A stretch of 64,000 nt of DNA from Elizabethkingia bruuniana (GCF_002024805.1 NZ_CP014337.1:2852001-2916000), one strand, 5' to 3'. Shown: positions 33,922 through 43,728, counted from the stretch's first letter. The notes: generated by a model from the sequence alone, not told the origin. Numbers and translations: made by a program.

Positions 33922-34266
33922 ATGGCAAAAGGAAAGAACACAGCAGGAATATTAGCAGGATTATTAGCAGGTGCAGCAGCAGGAGTTGTTTTAGGAATGC
34001 TTTACGCACCAGAAGAAGGAAAAGCAACACGTAAAAAAATAAGATCAAAAGCAAACGATCTGAAAGATCAGGCTAAAGATAAATACGGAGATGTATCTGA
34101 GAAAGTAAAAGATCAGTACAATACTTTTGCTTCTCAGGCTAAAGATACTTATAACAAAGTAACAGAAAGCGTAAAAGAGGGTTTAGATAAATACAAAACT
34201 CAGGCTGCAGATAAAGCTAAAGAAGTAGCAAAAGACATTGAAACTGAATTAGATGGTCTTAAATAA
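33922..34266 (+). CDS. YtxH-domain envelope stress protein
   Basis: 114 aa. N-terminal glycine/alanine-rich membrane helix (GILAGLLAGAAAGVVLGMLYAPEEG, about 8-32) followed by a long charged, heptad-like region rich in Lys/Asp/Gln with repeated KDQ/KDKY-type words. This is the YtxH-like layout. The function of the family is poorly known; proteins often respond to stress and associate with the membrane or ribosomes. First of a three-gene group, but a terminator follows it. Confidence 0.85.
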   Translation: MAKGKNTAGILAGLLAGAAAGVVLGMLYAPEEGKATRKKIRSKANDLKDQAKDKYGDVSEKVKDQYNTFASQAKDTYNKVTESVKEGLDKYKTQAADKAKEVAKDIETELDGLK

Positions 34267-34283
34267 CCTGAATTTTAAAATAT

Positions 34284-34307
34284 AAAGGGACTTTTTCAAG
34301 TCCCTTT
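34284..34307 (+). terminator. Terminator after the YtxH gene
   Basis: 10-bp arms AAAGGGACTT/AAGTCCCTTT with a 4-nt loop followed by TTT. It would let the YtxH gene be expressed more strongly than the two genes after it. Confidence 0.8.
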
Positions 34308-34346
34308 TTTATTATCTTTTTGTATATTTACACAAAACACTTCCTT

Positions 34347-34655
34347 ATGTTTGACATTATTTTCGACTATATAGAGAAAAAAATTGACCTCTTAAAGTTA
34401 GAAGTAAGTGAAAAAACAGTCATTTCGGCAGGGTTTCTTACCTTTCTGACATGTGCTCTGATTGCTCTTATCTTCTTCGTTGTTCTGTTTAACATTGGGC
34501 TGGCCTTCTGGCTGGGTAAAATGATGGGTAATTATTCTTATGGTTTCTTCGCTGTTTCTGGTTTTTATCTGCTATGCCTTATATTAATCATTATCTTCAG
34601 AAACAATATAAAAAGAACCGTAGCGAATTTTATTTTAAAATCTTTTAACGATTAA
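34347..34655 (+). CDS. Holin-X/YqjE-like membrane protein
   Basis: 102 aa when started at MFDIIFDYIE (34347); an upstream Met at 34320 lies close to the preceding terminator. A short amphipathic N-terminus (EKKIDLLKLEVSEK) precedes two hydrophobic helices (about 25-50 and 61-87), the layout of the Actinobacterial Holin-X/YqjE group. With the YtxH protein and the next gene it resembles the E. coli yqjD-yqjE-yqjK arrangement of inner-membrane stress proteins; that parallel is inference. Confidence 0.75.
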   Translation: MFDIIFDYIEKKIDLLKLEVSEKTVISAGFLTFLTCALIALIFFVVLFNIGLAFWLGKMMGNYSYGFFAVSGFYLLCLILIIIFRNNIKRTVANFILKSFND

Positions 34656-34658
34656 AAA

Positions 34659-35105
34659 ATGGGAGCTAAGTATAACAGTCTTGATGAACTAGCAAAGAAA
34701 AAAGCGATTATGAAGGGAGAGGTAAAAGACATGGAAAACCTTCTCCGTTTTAATAATGTAAAAGAATCGCTTAGTGTAATTACTGGTGGTATGACCGATA
34801 AGTTTCTTGTTGAAAAACCTATCACCAATTCCAAAGGAGAGGTTAGCCATAAAACAGGGATTTCATTAAATGCCGAATCGATTAAGGATTCGATGATTGA
34901 CAATGCTATACGCCTGGGAACTGTTGCCTTAGTTACTAATTTTGCCAAGAAAAATCTTTACCACAGCAGCTGGAAAAAGAAGGTTCTTGGACTTGCTATT
35001 ATCTACGGAGCACCAATTTTATTGAGGAAAGTAACTTCTTTAATTGAGGACTGGCAGGAAAAAGAAGCTCAGCAGCAAGAAGATAGTAAAGATTCTTTAA
35101 TCTAA
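34659..35105 (+). CDS. Conserved-looking protein, third of the YtxH group
   Basis: 148 aa, starting 3 bp after the previous stop. Charged coiled N-terminus (about 5-35), central region, then one or two hydrophobic stretches (about 87-96 and 111-124, LGLAIIYGAPILL) and an acidic/Gln-rich end. Position and topology suggest the partner comparable to YqjK, but I recognise no family. Ends 8 bp before the convergent GLPGLI gene. Confidence 0.7.
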   Translation: MGAKYNSLDELAKKKAIMKGEVKDMENLLRFNNVKESLSVITGGMTDKFLVEKPITNSKGEVSHKTGISLNAESIKDSMIDNAIRLGTVALVTNFAKKNLYHSSWKKKVLGLAIIYGAPILLRKVTSLIEDWQEKEAQQQEDSKDSLI

Positions 35106-35112
35106 ATAAATT

Positions 35113-35934
35113 CTATTTAGCCGGATAAGGTATCGCCTGATCCAGCTCTATTGGATTATAATTATTTACAATACTATTTTGTATAAAAATTCTTTTCTGA
35201 TCGAGTTGTTCCTGGCTGGTGATTTTTTCTCCTCCGATCATTACAGTACCACCACCTTTTAGCAGCCTTCTCATATCAGCCACCGGATCATTATAATAAT
35301 CCAGCTTTACTTTATTAAATTGTTTTAACGTAACAGGAACAGGCTTTTTACCAAAATGCGTTTCCAGAAAATCACTGGTATCAAAAGTATTTGGAAGATT
35401 AGTGCTTTTAACTAGCGAATAGGAATAATCACCTTTACTATCTCTGATTTCAAAAATCAACCCTGGTAGCCCTCGAAATTTATACGGACCTTCCTGAAAA
35501 GGAATCCCCGGATTAAACCAAGCTTCCCAAGACCTTCCACCAAAATTGGTCTCTGCTTTTTGTAATGTATATTCTCCGGACTTTTTAGTTTCATTTTTTA
35601 TTTTCCAGGTCATCTCGTCTTTAGAATCTACAACAAAATAATCGAACATATTGTCGTGGAAAGACTTATTCTCAAAGCTATTGCGTTTTCTCAGAACCAA
35701 TTGCCCCGATCTTGTATTGGTCTGCCAGTTTCCACCATCCTTTTTACGGAGGGAATCATTCTTCAGGAAATCATAGTCATAAAAATGTACATAATCCTTA
35801 TCAATGTCCAAAGTCATATTAATTTTCTGGACTTTATCATTTTTATTCGTCTGCAATTCATAGACAAACCTATGTGTTTGTGAAAATGCAATGCTAAAAA
35901 GCAATATGAATAAAAATGTTGATAAGTTCTTCAT
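35113..35934 (-). CDS. GLPGLI family secreted protein (second copy)
   Basis: 273 aa from MKNLSTFLFI (ATG at 35934), which begins the signal peptide; the longer frame from 36012 would place the signal internally and overlap the methyltransferase gene. GLPGLI motif at 155-160. Clearly paralogous to the 9175-10011 protein (shared THRxxYELQ, NETKK...YTLQKA, GPYKFRGLPGLIFEI). Function unknown; exported. Confidence 0.9.
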   Translation of the reverse strand: MKNLSTFLFILLFSIAFSQTHRFVYELQTNKNDKVQKINMTLDIDKDYVHFYDYDFLKNDSLRKKDGGNWQTNTRSGQLVLRKRNSFENKSFHDNMFDYFVVDSKDEMTWKIKNETKKSGEYTLQKAETNFGGRSWEAWFNPGIPFQEGPYKFRGLPGLIFEIRDSKGDYSYSLVKSTNLPNTFDTSDFLETHFGKKPVPVTLKQFNKVKLDYYNDPVADMRRLLKGGGTVMIGGEKITSQEQLDQKRIFIQNSIVNNYNPIELDQAIPYPAK

Positions 35935-35998
35935 TACTGACATATTTTCTGATTTTGTGTTGAACCAAATTACACAAAAAACCTGTACAGTAAAGCTT

Positions 35999-36727
35999 TT
36001 ATTTTGAGCCAAAAATCTGACCTAGTATAATTCCGGTAGCCATCGCTACATTCAAACTTTCAGTATTTTGTTTGCTACCAAAACGCGGGATTGTAATCTT
36101 TTTATCAGCAAGTGCTTCTGTTACAGGACGGATTCCGTTTCCTTCATTACCTAAAATAAGATTAAATGCTTCCGGAAAATCTGACTGGAAAACATTTTCT
36201 CCATCCATATCAGTGATATAATTGGGTGTATTCTTATCCTGTAAAAACTCTGAAAGATCTGTATATACAATATTCACACGGGTAAATGATCCCATGGAAG
36301 CTTGTATTACTTTCGGATTATAAAAATCTACCGTATCCTCGCTGCATACAATTTCTTCAATCCCGAACCAGTCTGCAAGACGAATAATAGTTCCCATATT
36401 TCCGGGATCCTGAATACCATCTAAAACCAAGCGTATTTTCTTTTCATTATTTAGTTTCTGTTCCACAGGAATACATACTGCTACAGAATCTTTCGGATGC
36501 TGAAGGAAACTTATTTTTTTTAACTCAGGTTCAGTAATTTGGTGAACCTCTATATCTTTAAAAGCTAATTCATTGGGATTTACAGAGTAAACGGTCTGAA
36601 TTTTGAATGCTGAATTTGGTAATTCTCTAATGATTTTATTACCTTCAACTAAAAACAAATTGTATTTTTGTCTGAATTTCTTTTTATCTAGAGATTGTAA
36701 AGTTTTAATGGTATTATGGGTAAGCAT
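35999..36727 (-). CDS. SpoU/TrmH-family RNA 2'-O-methyltransferase
   Basis: 242 aa. N-terminal substrate-binding part, then the SPOUT motifs: DGIQDPGNMGTIIRLADWFGI, LILGNEGNGIRP, and IPRFGSKQNTESLNVAMATGI. The family transfers methyl groups from SAM to ribose in tRNA or 23S rRNA; the exact target (RlmB-like or other) is not clear. Its start overlaps head-to-head with the start of tamL (12 bp). Confidence 0.93.
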   Translation of the reverse strand: MLTHNTIKTLQSLDKKKFRQKYNLFLVEGNKIIRELPNSAFKIQTVYSVNPNELAFKDIEVHQITEPELKKISFLQHPKDSVAVCIPVEQKLNNEKKIRLVLDGIQDPGNMGTIIRLADWFGIEEIVCSEDTVDFYNPKVIQASMGSFTRVNIVYTDLSEFLQDKNTPNYITDMDGENVFQSDFPEAFNLILGNEGNGIRPVTEALADKKITIPRFGSKQNTESLNVAMATGIILGQIFGSK

Positions 36728-39313
36728 TCTTCAAAATATTTTCAAAAATATTACTTATTTTCGGCACCTGCAATTGCATTTTTTTTGCTCAATGCATGTT
36801 CCACCCGAAAAGTACCTGAAGACTCCTATTTACTAACCTCTAATAAATTTCAGTACAAAGACGGCAAATTGTTTGAGGATAAGGTTCCGGACTTTGTTAA
36901 TCAGAAACCCAACAAAAAATTTCTGTTTGTTGCCCCTATTGGTTTATGGGCTTATAACATTGCTAATCCCAAACTGGATACTATACTGAACGAGTATATG
37001 ACGTATCCCAGTCAGATGAGAACCCAAAAGCTGAGGGATTCCATTGCCTTAAAATACAATCGCCCTAATCTTGTTGGTAAAAATCTTTTCTGGGACAGGT
37101 TCCTGCATAATGTAGGACAGCAGCCTGTTATATTAAATGAGGCTGCTACAGAAAAAAGTGCTGACAAAATCAGAAAATTCTTTGTCTACAAAGGCTATTG
37201 GGATGCTAAAGTAACCGGAACTAATAAAATAGATTCTACAGGAAAAAAAGCATCTGCACTTTACCAGATAGAACATAAAGATCCTACTCTGGTTAAGGAT
37301 TATTATTATAATATTCCGGAAGAGCCTATCCGTTTGCTTTATGAGCAAAACTTTCCTAAAAGTTTTATAAAAACCGGTAAAGTACTGGATCAGGAAGATC
37401 TGGAAAAAGAAGTTTCCCGTATTAATGATATCATGCGGAGTAATGGCTATTATAATTTTAATGGTTCTAATGAAGAAATATTCTTTACTGCGGATTCTCT
37501 GAAAAGCAGAAAGGATGTTCCCTTAACTCTGGAGTTCAAAAGAGACAGTGCACAGGACGGAAAGCAAAAAAATCCTTATGTAATCAGCAAATTCTCGGAT
37601 GTTAATGTGTATATTTCCGACGATCAGGTAAATAAAGGCGATCTAAAGCCTGAGAATTACGAAACACTGAGAAAAATAAATTTCTACAACCCTGATAAAA
37701 AATATAAAAACAGAGCATTGTGGACTGCAGTTGTTCTAAGGGAAGGAGATAAATATAACCAACGGGAAATAGACCTTACAAAAAGGAATCTTGTGGGAAT
37801 GAATAACTTCAACATCAACAAGTTTGAAATTGTACAGGAACAGGATAGTCTATTAAAGACCGATATCTATCTAACTCCGCTACCAAAATATGAGTTTAAA
37901 ATCGCAACGGATGTCCACTACTCCCAGATTCTTAACTTAGGTTTCTCTCCGAGTGTAGAACTTACAACACGTAATATATTCGGTGGAGCAGAAAACCTTA
38001 GTACCAGTTTTTCAGGAATTATCGGAACAACCAACAATGCTACAAATCCAAAAACTTATTTTAATGCCTACGAACTTTCTGCACAGGTTGCTCTGAATGT
38101 TCCAAGGTTATTGGTTCCGTTTAAATACTACAAATTTATTCCCAAAAGATATACTCCAACTTCATCTATTGTTGTAGGATCATCTATACAAAACAACATT
38201 GGTCTGGGCAGGATAAGCTTTAATATGGGGCTTAACTACAATGCTGCAGTTAATGATATTATTACACATCGTTTAACACTTTTCAACACCCAGTTTAACT
38301 TTACCCGTAATAAAGACAAATATTACGAACTATTCCCTAGGGACGATGTCTATAGATCTTTAATGTTTGGAAAATACTTTGTACAAAATCTGGCACTTGC
38401 AGAGCAATATTCTACCGGAAGAATAACTACGGATGAGGTCAGTAGAATTATTATGAGCGATGTAAATTATCAGAACTCTATTGATGCTAAAAATGACCCC
38501 GTATTTATCAACTTCCAGCAATCATTGCTTAACAAAGAGCGACAGACTCAGGATGTAGTGATCAATTCCATGATCTATAATTTCACCTATAATGAGATTG
38601 GTAACAAGGCTTATCCAAACCCGTCTTATCTTAGTTTCAAATTTGAAACAGCTGGTAATTTCTTAAGTCTTATAGATAAAAGCTTCAAAAGCTTTACTAC
38701 TGGTATAGCAGGTGAAAATTCAGAAAAAGGATTATTTGGAGTACCTTATGCACAGTTCATGAAGTTTGATGTAGATGCCCGAAAATATTTCAGTTTCTCT
38801 AACAGCAGAAGAACATTAGTTTTCAGACAATTCATCGGAGTTGGTATTCCTTATGGAAACTCTCATGTTATGCCTTATATGAGGTCTTATTTCAACGGAG
38901 GATCCAGTGATATCAGAGCCTGGCTTGCATTTGGAGGTTTAGGTCCTGCAGATATTCAGGTTGACCAGAGTGTACGTTCTTATATGCTGGATAATGTAAA
39001 ACTAACCACCAATATCGAATACCGTTTTCCTATTTCCAAAATTGTAGAAGGAGCACTATTTACTGATGCAGGAAATATTTGGAGCTTAAAAAACACAGGA
39101 ATCGGTGATGAGTTCAAGTTCAACAGGTTTTATAAGCAATTAGGTATTGGCTCCGGATTCGGATTCAGATTTAACATTGCTTATGTTACTCTAAGATTGG
39201 ATCTTGCTTATAAAATATACGATCCTAATATGCCAGAAGGAGATCGTTGGAATTTTAAAAGAATAAAACCACTGCAGCCAACCTTTAACTTTGCATTTGG
39301 TTATCCGTTCTAG
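36716..39313 (+). CDS. tamL: TamL-type lipidated Omp85 (TamA-like) protein
   Basis: 865 aa. Lipoprotein signal with lipobox ending in Cys28 (FFLLNAC), followed by POTRA-like periplasmic repeats (about 60-380) and a C-terminal Omp85 barrel with GGSSDIRAW (the RGF/RAW-type motif), an RFPISK strand and ending in an aromatic/Phe (NFAFGYPF). In Bacteroidota TamL is the lipidated relative of TamA that works with TamB in outer-membrane biogenesis. The in-frame Met 36716 fits the signal peptide. Divergent from the methyltransferase with overlapping starts. Confidence 0.9.
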   Translation: MGKHSSKYFQKYYLFSAPAIAFFLLNACSTRKVPEDSYLLTSNKFQYKDGKLFEDKVPDFVNQKPNKKFLFVAPIGLWAYNIANPKLDTILNEYMTYPSQMRTQKLRDSIALKYNRPNLVGKNLFWDRFLHNVGQQPVILNEAATEKSADKIRKFFVYKGYWDAKVTGTNKIDSTGKKASALYQIEHKDPTLVKDYYYNIPEEPIRLLYEQNFPKSFIKTGKVLDQEDLEKEVSRINDIMRSNGYYNFNGSNEEIFFTADSLKSRKDVPLTLEFKRDSAQDGKQKNPYVISKFSDVNVYISDDQVNKGDLKPENYETLRKINFYNPDKKYKNRALWTAVVLREGDKYNQREIDLTKRNLVGMNNFNINKFEIVQEQDSLLKTDIYLTPLPKYEFKIATDVHYSQILNLGFSPSVELTTRNIFGGAENLSTSFSGIIGTTNNATNPKTYFNAYELSAQVALNVPRLLVPFKYYKFIPKRYTPTSSIVVGSSIQNNIGLGRISFNMGLNYNAAVNDIITHRLTLFNTQFNFTRNKDKYYELFPRDDVYRSLMFGKYFVQNLALAEQYSTGRITTDEVSRIIMSDVNYQNSIDAKNDPVFINFQQSLLNKERQTQDVVINSMIYNFTYNEIGNKAYPNPSYLSFKFETAGNFLSLIDKSFKSFTTGIAGENSEKGLFGVPYAQFMKFDVDARKYFSFSNSRRTLVFRQFIGVGIPYGNSHVMPYMRSYFNGGSSDIRAWLAFGGLGPADIQVDQSVRSYMLDNVKLTTNIEYRFPISKIVEGALFTDAGNIWSLKNTGIGDEFKFNRFYKQLGIGSGFGFRFNIAYVTLRLDLAYKIYDPNMPEGDRWNFKRIKPLQPTFNFAFGYPF

Positions 39314-39337
39314 AAAAACTACCATAACTATATAACC

Positions 39338-41521
39338 ATGATCAAATGTTTAAAACTCATCTTATTTTTATGCTTCATTACAACCTATAACAGCCAGACA
39401 ACAAATAACAATTCTCCACAGGAACTATTCATTCAAAGTATCCGGAATACCGGTGAACATAAAACTATACCTCTAGGTAAGACCATTTACCAAGGGGTAT
39501 TTACCGGAAACGGCTTGTTGGGAACAATGACTTATCTGAAAGATGCTTCCTCATGCAAAGTTACCATTGGAAGAACGGATGTATATGACCACCGTAATGG
39601 TGAAGAAAATCTGTTTGAAAGACCCCGACTTCCATTAGGATACTTCGAAGTAAAACTTTCGGACAATATTATTGAAGCTACAGGCAAAATAAATCTCTAT
39701 AATGCTGAGAGCTCTGCGGAACTAAAAACCAATTCGGGGAATATCCACATCAATGCTATTACTTTTTCCGAAGAAGATTATATCTTACTTCAGATTGATG
39801 ACCAGAATTATAAAAACAAGTATGAAATTATCTGGGTTCCTGAAAAATCTGAAAGCCCGAGAAGAAATTTCTCTTACGTTAAGCAACCTGAAAACTATTT
39901 ACCTAATCCAACAGCAAGGATAACAAATCACAATAGCATAATTACCAGTTACCAGCCTATGTTAGCTGGCGGCGGTTACAGTATAGCTTACATGGAAAAG
40001 AAATTTGACAATCTAAGGCATATATTAATTGCTACCGATTATCAGATCAATAATAACGGGGCTGAAAATAACGCTGAAAAGAGATTAACTTCCTTTGAAT
40101 GGAACAAACTTTTTTCTAAAATAAAAAACCATCAAAACTGGTGGCATCAATATTACAACAAATCATCTTTCAACATTCCGGATCAGGAGCTGCAGGACTT
40201 CTACAACTATCAGCTTTATAAGCTGGCTTCTGCAACCAGAGCAGATAAGCCAGCAATAGATTTACAAGGTCCATGGACCGATAAAACACCATGGCCGGGA
40301 TATTGGTACAATCTCAATATGCAGCTTACATACTCCCCTCTTTATACGGCTAATCATCTGGAGCTTGCAGAATCCTTGATTAAAGCAATCGATAAGAATT
40401 ACAATAGTCTGATAAAAAATGTTCCTAAAGAATACCAATATAATTCTATAGCATTAGGCAGAAGCGGAGGTCCTGATATGTACGCTCCCGTTAAGGTCTT
40501 AAAAGGCAGTAATGAATCCATTACCAATTCCGAAGCCGAGACAGGGAATCTTACGTGGCTTTTATATTATTATTATCAGCATTACGATTTTACTCAGGAT
40601 GAAGTCTTGGGTAATAAAGTTTTCAACTTGCTAAAGAAAAGTATTAATTATTATATTCATCTTCTTGGAAAAAACAAGGAAGGGAAATACAAACTGGAAG
40701 CCAAAACTTATTCTCCTGAATATTCTAAAGGATATGCCTTCAATACAAACTATGATCTTTCTATACTTCGATGGGGATTAAAAACTCTTATTGAAATGGA
40801 TTCTAAAAAAGGAAGAAAAGATATGCTCCACTCACAGTGGCAGGACATATTACAAAACCGTATTCCTTTTCCAACGAATGAAGGAGGTTATATGATCGCC
40901 CAGGATGTACCTTATTCCGAATCTCATCGTCATTATTCGCATCTGTTGATGATATATCCTTTTTACGAAATCAATTGGGATCAGACAGAAAATCATAATA
41001 TCATTGAAAAATCCATTAATACATGGCAAAGCAAGCCGGAAGCATTGCAGGGATATTCGTTGACAGGACATGCCTCTATGAAAGCCATGATGGGACACGG
41101 AAATGAATCCCGGGATATTGTGAAAACATTTATTCAAAAGTTTGTAAAACCTAATACATTATATGCAGAAAGTGGCCCCGTAATAGAAACACCTCTTGCA
41201 GGAATGCAGAGTATTCAGGAGCTTTATCTGCAACACTGGAACGGAGTCACCCGTATATTTCCTGCAGTACCGGAAGACTGGAAAGATATATCTTTTAAAA
41301 ACCTTAGAACCAGCGGTGCATTTCTAATTTCAGCTATAAGAAAAAATGGCAAAAATACCGAAGTAAGTATTTACAGTGAAAAAGGCGGTCAAATAAAAAT
41401 AAAACCAAATTTTGAAGGATCGTTTACAGCATCAGGATCTGGTAATCTCATCCAACAAAATAATTCTGTCTATGTTTATAAAATTCCGAAAGGAAAAATA
41501 TTGACTTTAAAAGCGAACTAA
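39338..41521 (+). CDS. GH95-like glycoside hydrolase (exported)
   Basis: 727 aa with a signal peptide (about 1-19, ending YNSQ). Blocks typical of the GH95/(alpha/alpha)6 group: GNGLLGTMTYLKD, the RTDVYDHR segment, DLQGPWTDKTPWPGYWYN, a central helical barrel and a C-terminal beta domain (about 660-727). GH95 enzymes cleave alpha-L-fucose or related residues; the match is at family level and substrate is unknown. A 24-bp gap after tamL suggests co-transcription; terminator directly after. Confidence 0.75.
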   Translation: MIKCLKLILFLCFITTYNSQTTNNNSPQELFIQSIRNTGEHKTIPLGKTIYQGVFTGNGLLGTMTYLKDASSCKVTIGRTDVYDHRNGEENLFERPRLPLGYFEVKLSDNIIEATGKINLYNAESSAELKTNSGNIHINAITFSEEDYILLQIDDQNYKNKYEIIWVPEKSESPRRNFSYVKQPENYLPNPTARITNHNSIITSYQPMLAGGGYSIAYMEKKFDNLRHILIATDYQINNNGAENNAEKRLTSFEWNKLFSKIKNHQNWWHQYYNKSSFNIPDQELQDFYNYQLYKLASATRADKPAIDLQGPWTDKTPWPGYWYNLNMQLTYSPLYTANHLELAESLIKAIDKNYNSLIKNVPKEYQYNSIALGRSGGPDMYAPVKVLKGSNESITNSEAETGNLTWLLYYYYQHYDFTQDEVLGNKVFNLLKKSINYYIHLLGKNKEGKYKLEAKTYSPEYSKGYAFNTNYDLSILRWGLKTLIEMDSKKGRKDMLHSQWQDILQNRIPFPTNEGGYMIAQDVPYSESHRHYSHLLMIYPFYEINWDQTENHNIIEKSINTWQSKPEALQGYSLTGHASMKAMMGHGNESRDIVKTFIQKFVKPNTLYAESGPVIETPLAGMQSIQELYLQHWNGVTRIFPAVPEDWKDISFKNLRTSGAFLISAIRKNGKNTEVSIYSEKGGQIKIKPNFEGSFTASGSGNLIQQNNSVYVYKIPKGKILTLKAN

Positions 41522-41524
41522 AAA

Positions 41525-41552
41525 GAAAGGCTTTCCTTTGGGAAAGCCTTTC
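41525..41552. terminator. Strong bidirectional terminator
   Basis: Perfect 12-bp arms GAAAGGCTTTCC/GGAAAGCCTTTC with a TTTG loop, followed by TTTTTTA on the plus strand. It separates the GH95-like gene from convergent clpS. Confidence 0.9.
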
Positions 41553-41561
41553 TTTTTTATT

Positions 41562-41870
41562 TTATACAATCTCAGAAGTCAAGCCTCTGGATAATAGTTT
41601 CTGATGCATAGGCTTTAGCAAATCCATTGCACCTGTCTTTACGGTACATTTACCTTTATAATGTACTAATAAGGTACATTGTTCCGCCTGTTCCGGTGTA
41701 TGTTTACAAATCTCAATCAGGCATTCGATAACAAAGTCAAAAGTATTGACATCATCATTATGCAGAACAAGTTTATATACATCATCCGTCTGATCCAAAA
41801 CCAGCACTTCTTCTTCGTATTCTCGTTTTGGACTGTCATAATTCTGCGAATTAAGCTTCTCCCATTTCAT
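41562..41870 (-). CDS. clpS: ATP-dependent Clp protease adaptor ClpS
   Basis: 102 aa if started at MKWEKLNSQ (41870); the longer start at 41888 would overlap the upstream gene further. Contains the ClpS core: YKLVLHNDDVNTFDFVIECL and the His in VHYKGKC near the N-degron pocket. It delivers N-degron proteins to ClpAP/ClpCP. It overlaps the end of the CNNM gene by about 20 bp. Confidence 0.93.
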   Translation of the reverse strand: MKWEKLNSQNYDSPKREYEEEVLVLDQTDDVYKLVLHNDDVNTFDFVIECLIEICKHTPEQAEQCTLLVHYKGKCTVKTGAMDLLKPMHQKLLSRGLTSEIV

Positions 41871-43209
41871 CTGCAAGTCTTTCTTCAATTACGGGTTCCA
41901 AATATATCATCTCCACCATCTCTACACCACGATTCTGCATTTTAAGAATTTTAAAATGGTAACCGTTGAGGTCAAACTCCTGATTTTCTTCAGGAATATC
42001 ACTAAGTTCATGTAAAATAAAACCAGCAAGTGTATTATATTGTTCCGGATTTTCAGGTAGATCCACAGGAAGGTGTTCGTTTATTTCTTCCAATGGCTGA
42101 GATGCCTGTACCCAATAAACATTCTCTCCTACTTTCTCCACAACTTTTTCTTCTTCATCTTCCTCATCCTGGATTTCTCCTACAAGTTCTTCAAGGATAT
42201 CTTCAAGGGAAATAATACCTTCAGTACCACCAAACTCATCGATAACGATAGCCAAATGCTGTTTTTTAGTCTGGAAAACCTTCATAAGGTCGGATATCTT
42301 TTTACTTCCTACAACAAACGTAGGTTCATGTAAAAGCGTTCTGATATCGAAATCATTCCATTCATCAAAGTTCTTAATATATTCCCGGATAAATTCTTTG
42401 GTATAAAAAATACCGATAACATTATCTATAGATCCGTCATATACAGGTATTCTGGAGTAGCCACTTTCCAGCATTTTTTCCACAATATCCTTTTTATCAT
42501 CATTGATGTTGATAGAAAATATATTCTGGCGTGGTACCATAATTTGTTTTGCACTATGATCTGTAAAGTCAAATGCGTTCTTAATGATCTCGTAGTTCTC
42601 TTCTTCAATTTCTCCACTATCAGCACTCTGTTTTACCAAAAGCTGTAATTCTTCTGTAGAGTGGATTTCATTTTCAGAAGCCGGATGAATTTTAATCAAC
42701 CTTAAAAATGCGTTGGAAATAGAATTCATTAACCAAATAAATGGTCTGAAAACATTGTAGAATAAAATCATCGGGTAAGCCACAAAGAAAGTTGTGGATT
42801 CCGATTTGCGTATTGCAATAGATTTAGGAACTAATTCACCAAATACAATGTGCATAATTGTAATGATCAGGAAACTACATACTACAGAAACAGTAGTAAT
42901 GGTAGAGTCTGCAACAGCAAAGCCAAAGCGGTGAAACAGATCTTCGAAAACATGGTGTAATGCGCTTTCACCGACCCAACCTAAAGCAAGGCTGGCAAGG
43001 GTAATCCCTAACTGTGTAGCGGAAAGGTATGCATCTAGATGCTTAATAATGTATTCTGCTTTCTTAGCAAGTGCATTGCCTTCTGCAGCTTTTATTTGGA
43101 TTTGTGAATATCTTACTTTTACGATTGAAAATTCGGCGGCTACGAAGAAGCCATTAAGTAATACTAGGAAAAGGGCAATAATAAGTTTGACAAAACTATC
43201 GGGGTCCAT
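41851..43209 (-). CDS. CNNM/CBS-domain transporter (hemolysin/CorC family)
   Basis: 452 aa. N-terminal DUF21/CNNM transmembrane domain with about four helices (1-180), two CBS domains (about 205-330, with the IMVPRQNIFSI and EGYSRIPVY-type segments), and a C-terminal CorC/HlyC domain (about 350-440). Known role in the family: Mg2+ or Co2+ transport/homeostasis, and in gliding bacteria a GldE relative. The gene precedes clpS on the same strand. Individual function not determined. Confidence 0.93.
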   Translation of the reverse strand: MDPDSFVKLIIALFLVLLNGFFVAAEFSIVKVRYSQIQIKAAEGNALAKKAEYIIKHLDAYLSATQLGITLASLALGWVGESALHHVFEDLFHRFGFAVADSTITTVSVVCSFLIITIMHIVFGELVPKSIAIRKSESTTFFVAYPMILFYNVFRPFIWLMNSISNAFLRLIKIHPASENEIHSTEELQLLVKQSADSGEIEEENYEIIKNAFDFTDHSAKQIMVPRQNIFSININDDKKDIVEKMLESGYSRIPVYDGSIDNVIGIFYTKEFIREYIKNFDEWNDFDIRTLLHEPTFVVGSKKISDLMKVFQTKKQHLAIVIDEFGGTEGIISLEDILEELVGEIQDEEDEEEKVVEKVGENVYWVQASQPLEEINEHLPVDLPENPEQYNTLAGFILHELSDIPEENQEFDLNGYHFKILKMQNRGVEMVEMIYLEPVIEERLADEMGEA

Positions 43210-43303
43210 TTAATTTGTTAATAATATAATCAAATGCAAAGATATGTATTATTTTTTAATACGCATTTTTAATTCCTGCACTTCCTGTGTTAACTTTTTA
43301 TTA

Positions 43304-43711
43304 TTATTGGAGTTCAAAGTAAATATATTCGCCTTCAGCAGATGTTCCGCGATATTTTTCATGAAAACCATTTTTTTTATAGAAACGGACTGCATCAGCA
43401 TTCTCCAACAAACATTTTAGCCCCAATGGTTTCCCATATATTTCTGAAAGATAGGTAATCAATTGTAAGCCTATTCCTTTACTTTGATATAAAGGGTTAA
43501 CAAATAAATAATGAATAAAATTATCCGGCTCCCAAAAGGATATAAAAGCTATCGTTTCTTCATCTGCAATGGCTTCGTAAACTACTTCACCAGTCAACGC
43601 ATTTTTAAAGTCCGATATTTCAGAAAGAAAAGGCATTTCATTCCGTACTGTATTATAAATTCCTTGTATTGCGGAATAGTCTTTATCTTTCTTTTCAACA
43701 ATTTGAATAAG
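43304..43711 (-). CDS. GNAT-family N-acetyltransferase
   Basis: 135 aa when started at MLIQIVEKKD (43711); the longer start at 43744 lies inside the terminator hairpin of the ATP synthase operon. The GNAT core is visible: IHYLFVNPLYQSKGIGLQLI (acetyl-CoA loop Q-x-x-G-x-G) and the late LENADAVRFYKKNGFHEKYRG. Substrate unknown. Likely a separate unit after the operon terminator. Confidence 0.9.
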   Translation of the reverse strand, partial: LIQIVEKKDKDYSAIQGIYNTVRNEMPFLSEISDFKNALTGEVVYEAIADEETIAFISFWEPDNFIHYLFVNPLYQSKGIGLQLITYLSEIYGKPLGLKCLLENADAVRFYKKNGFHEKYRGTSAEGEYIYFELQ

Positions 43712-43728
43712 CATATATAAAAATACAA

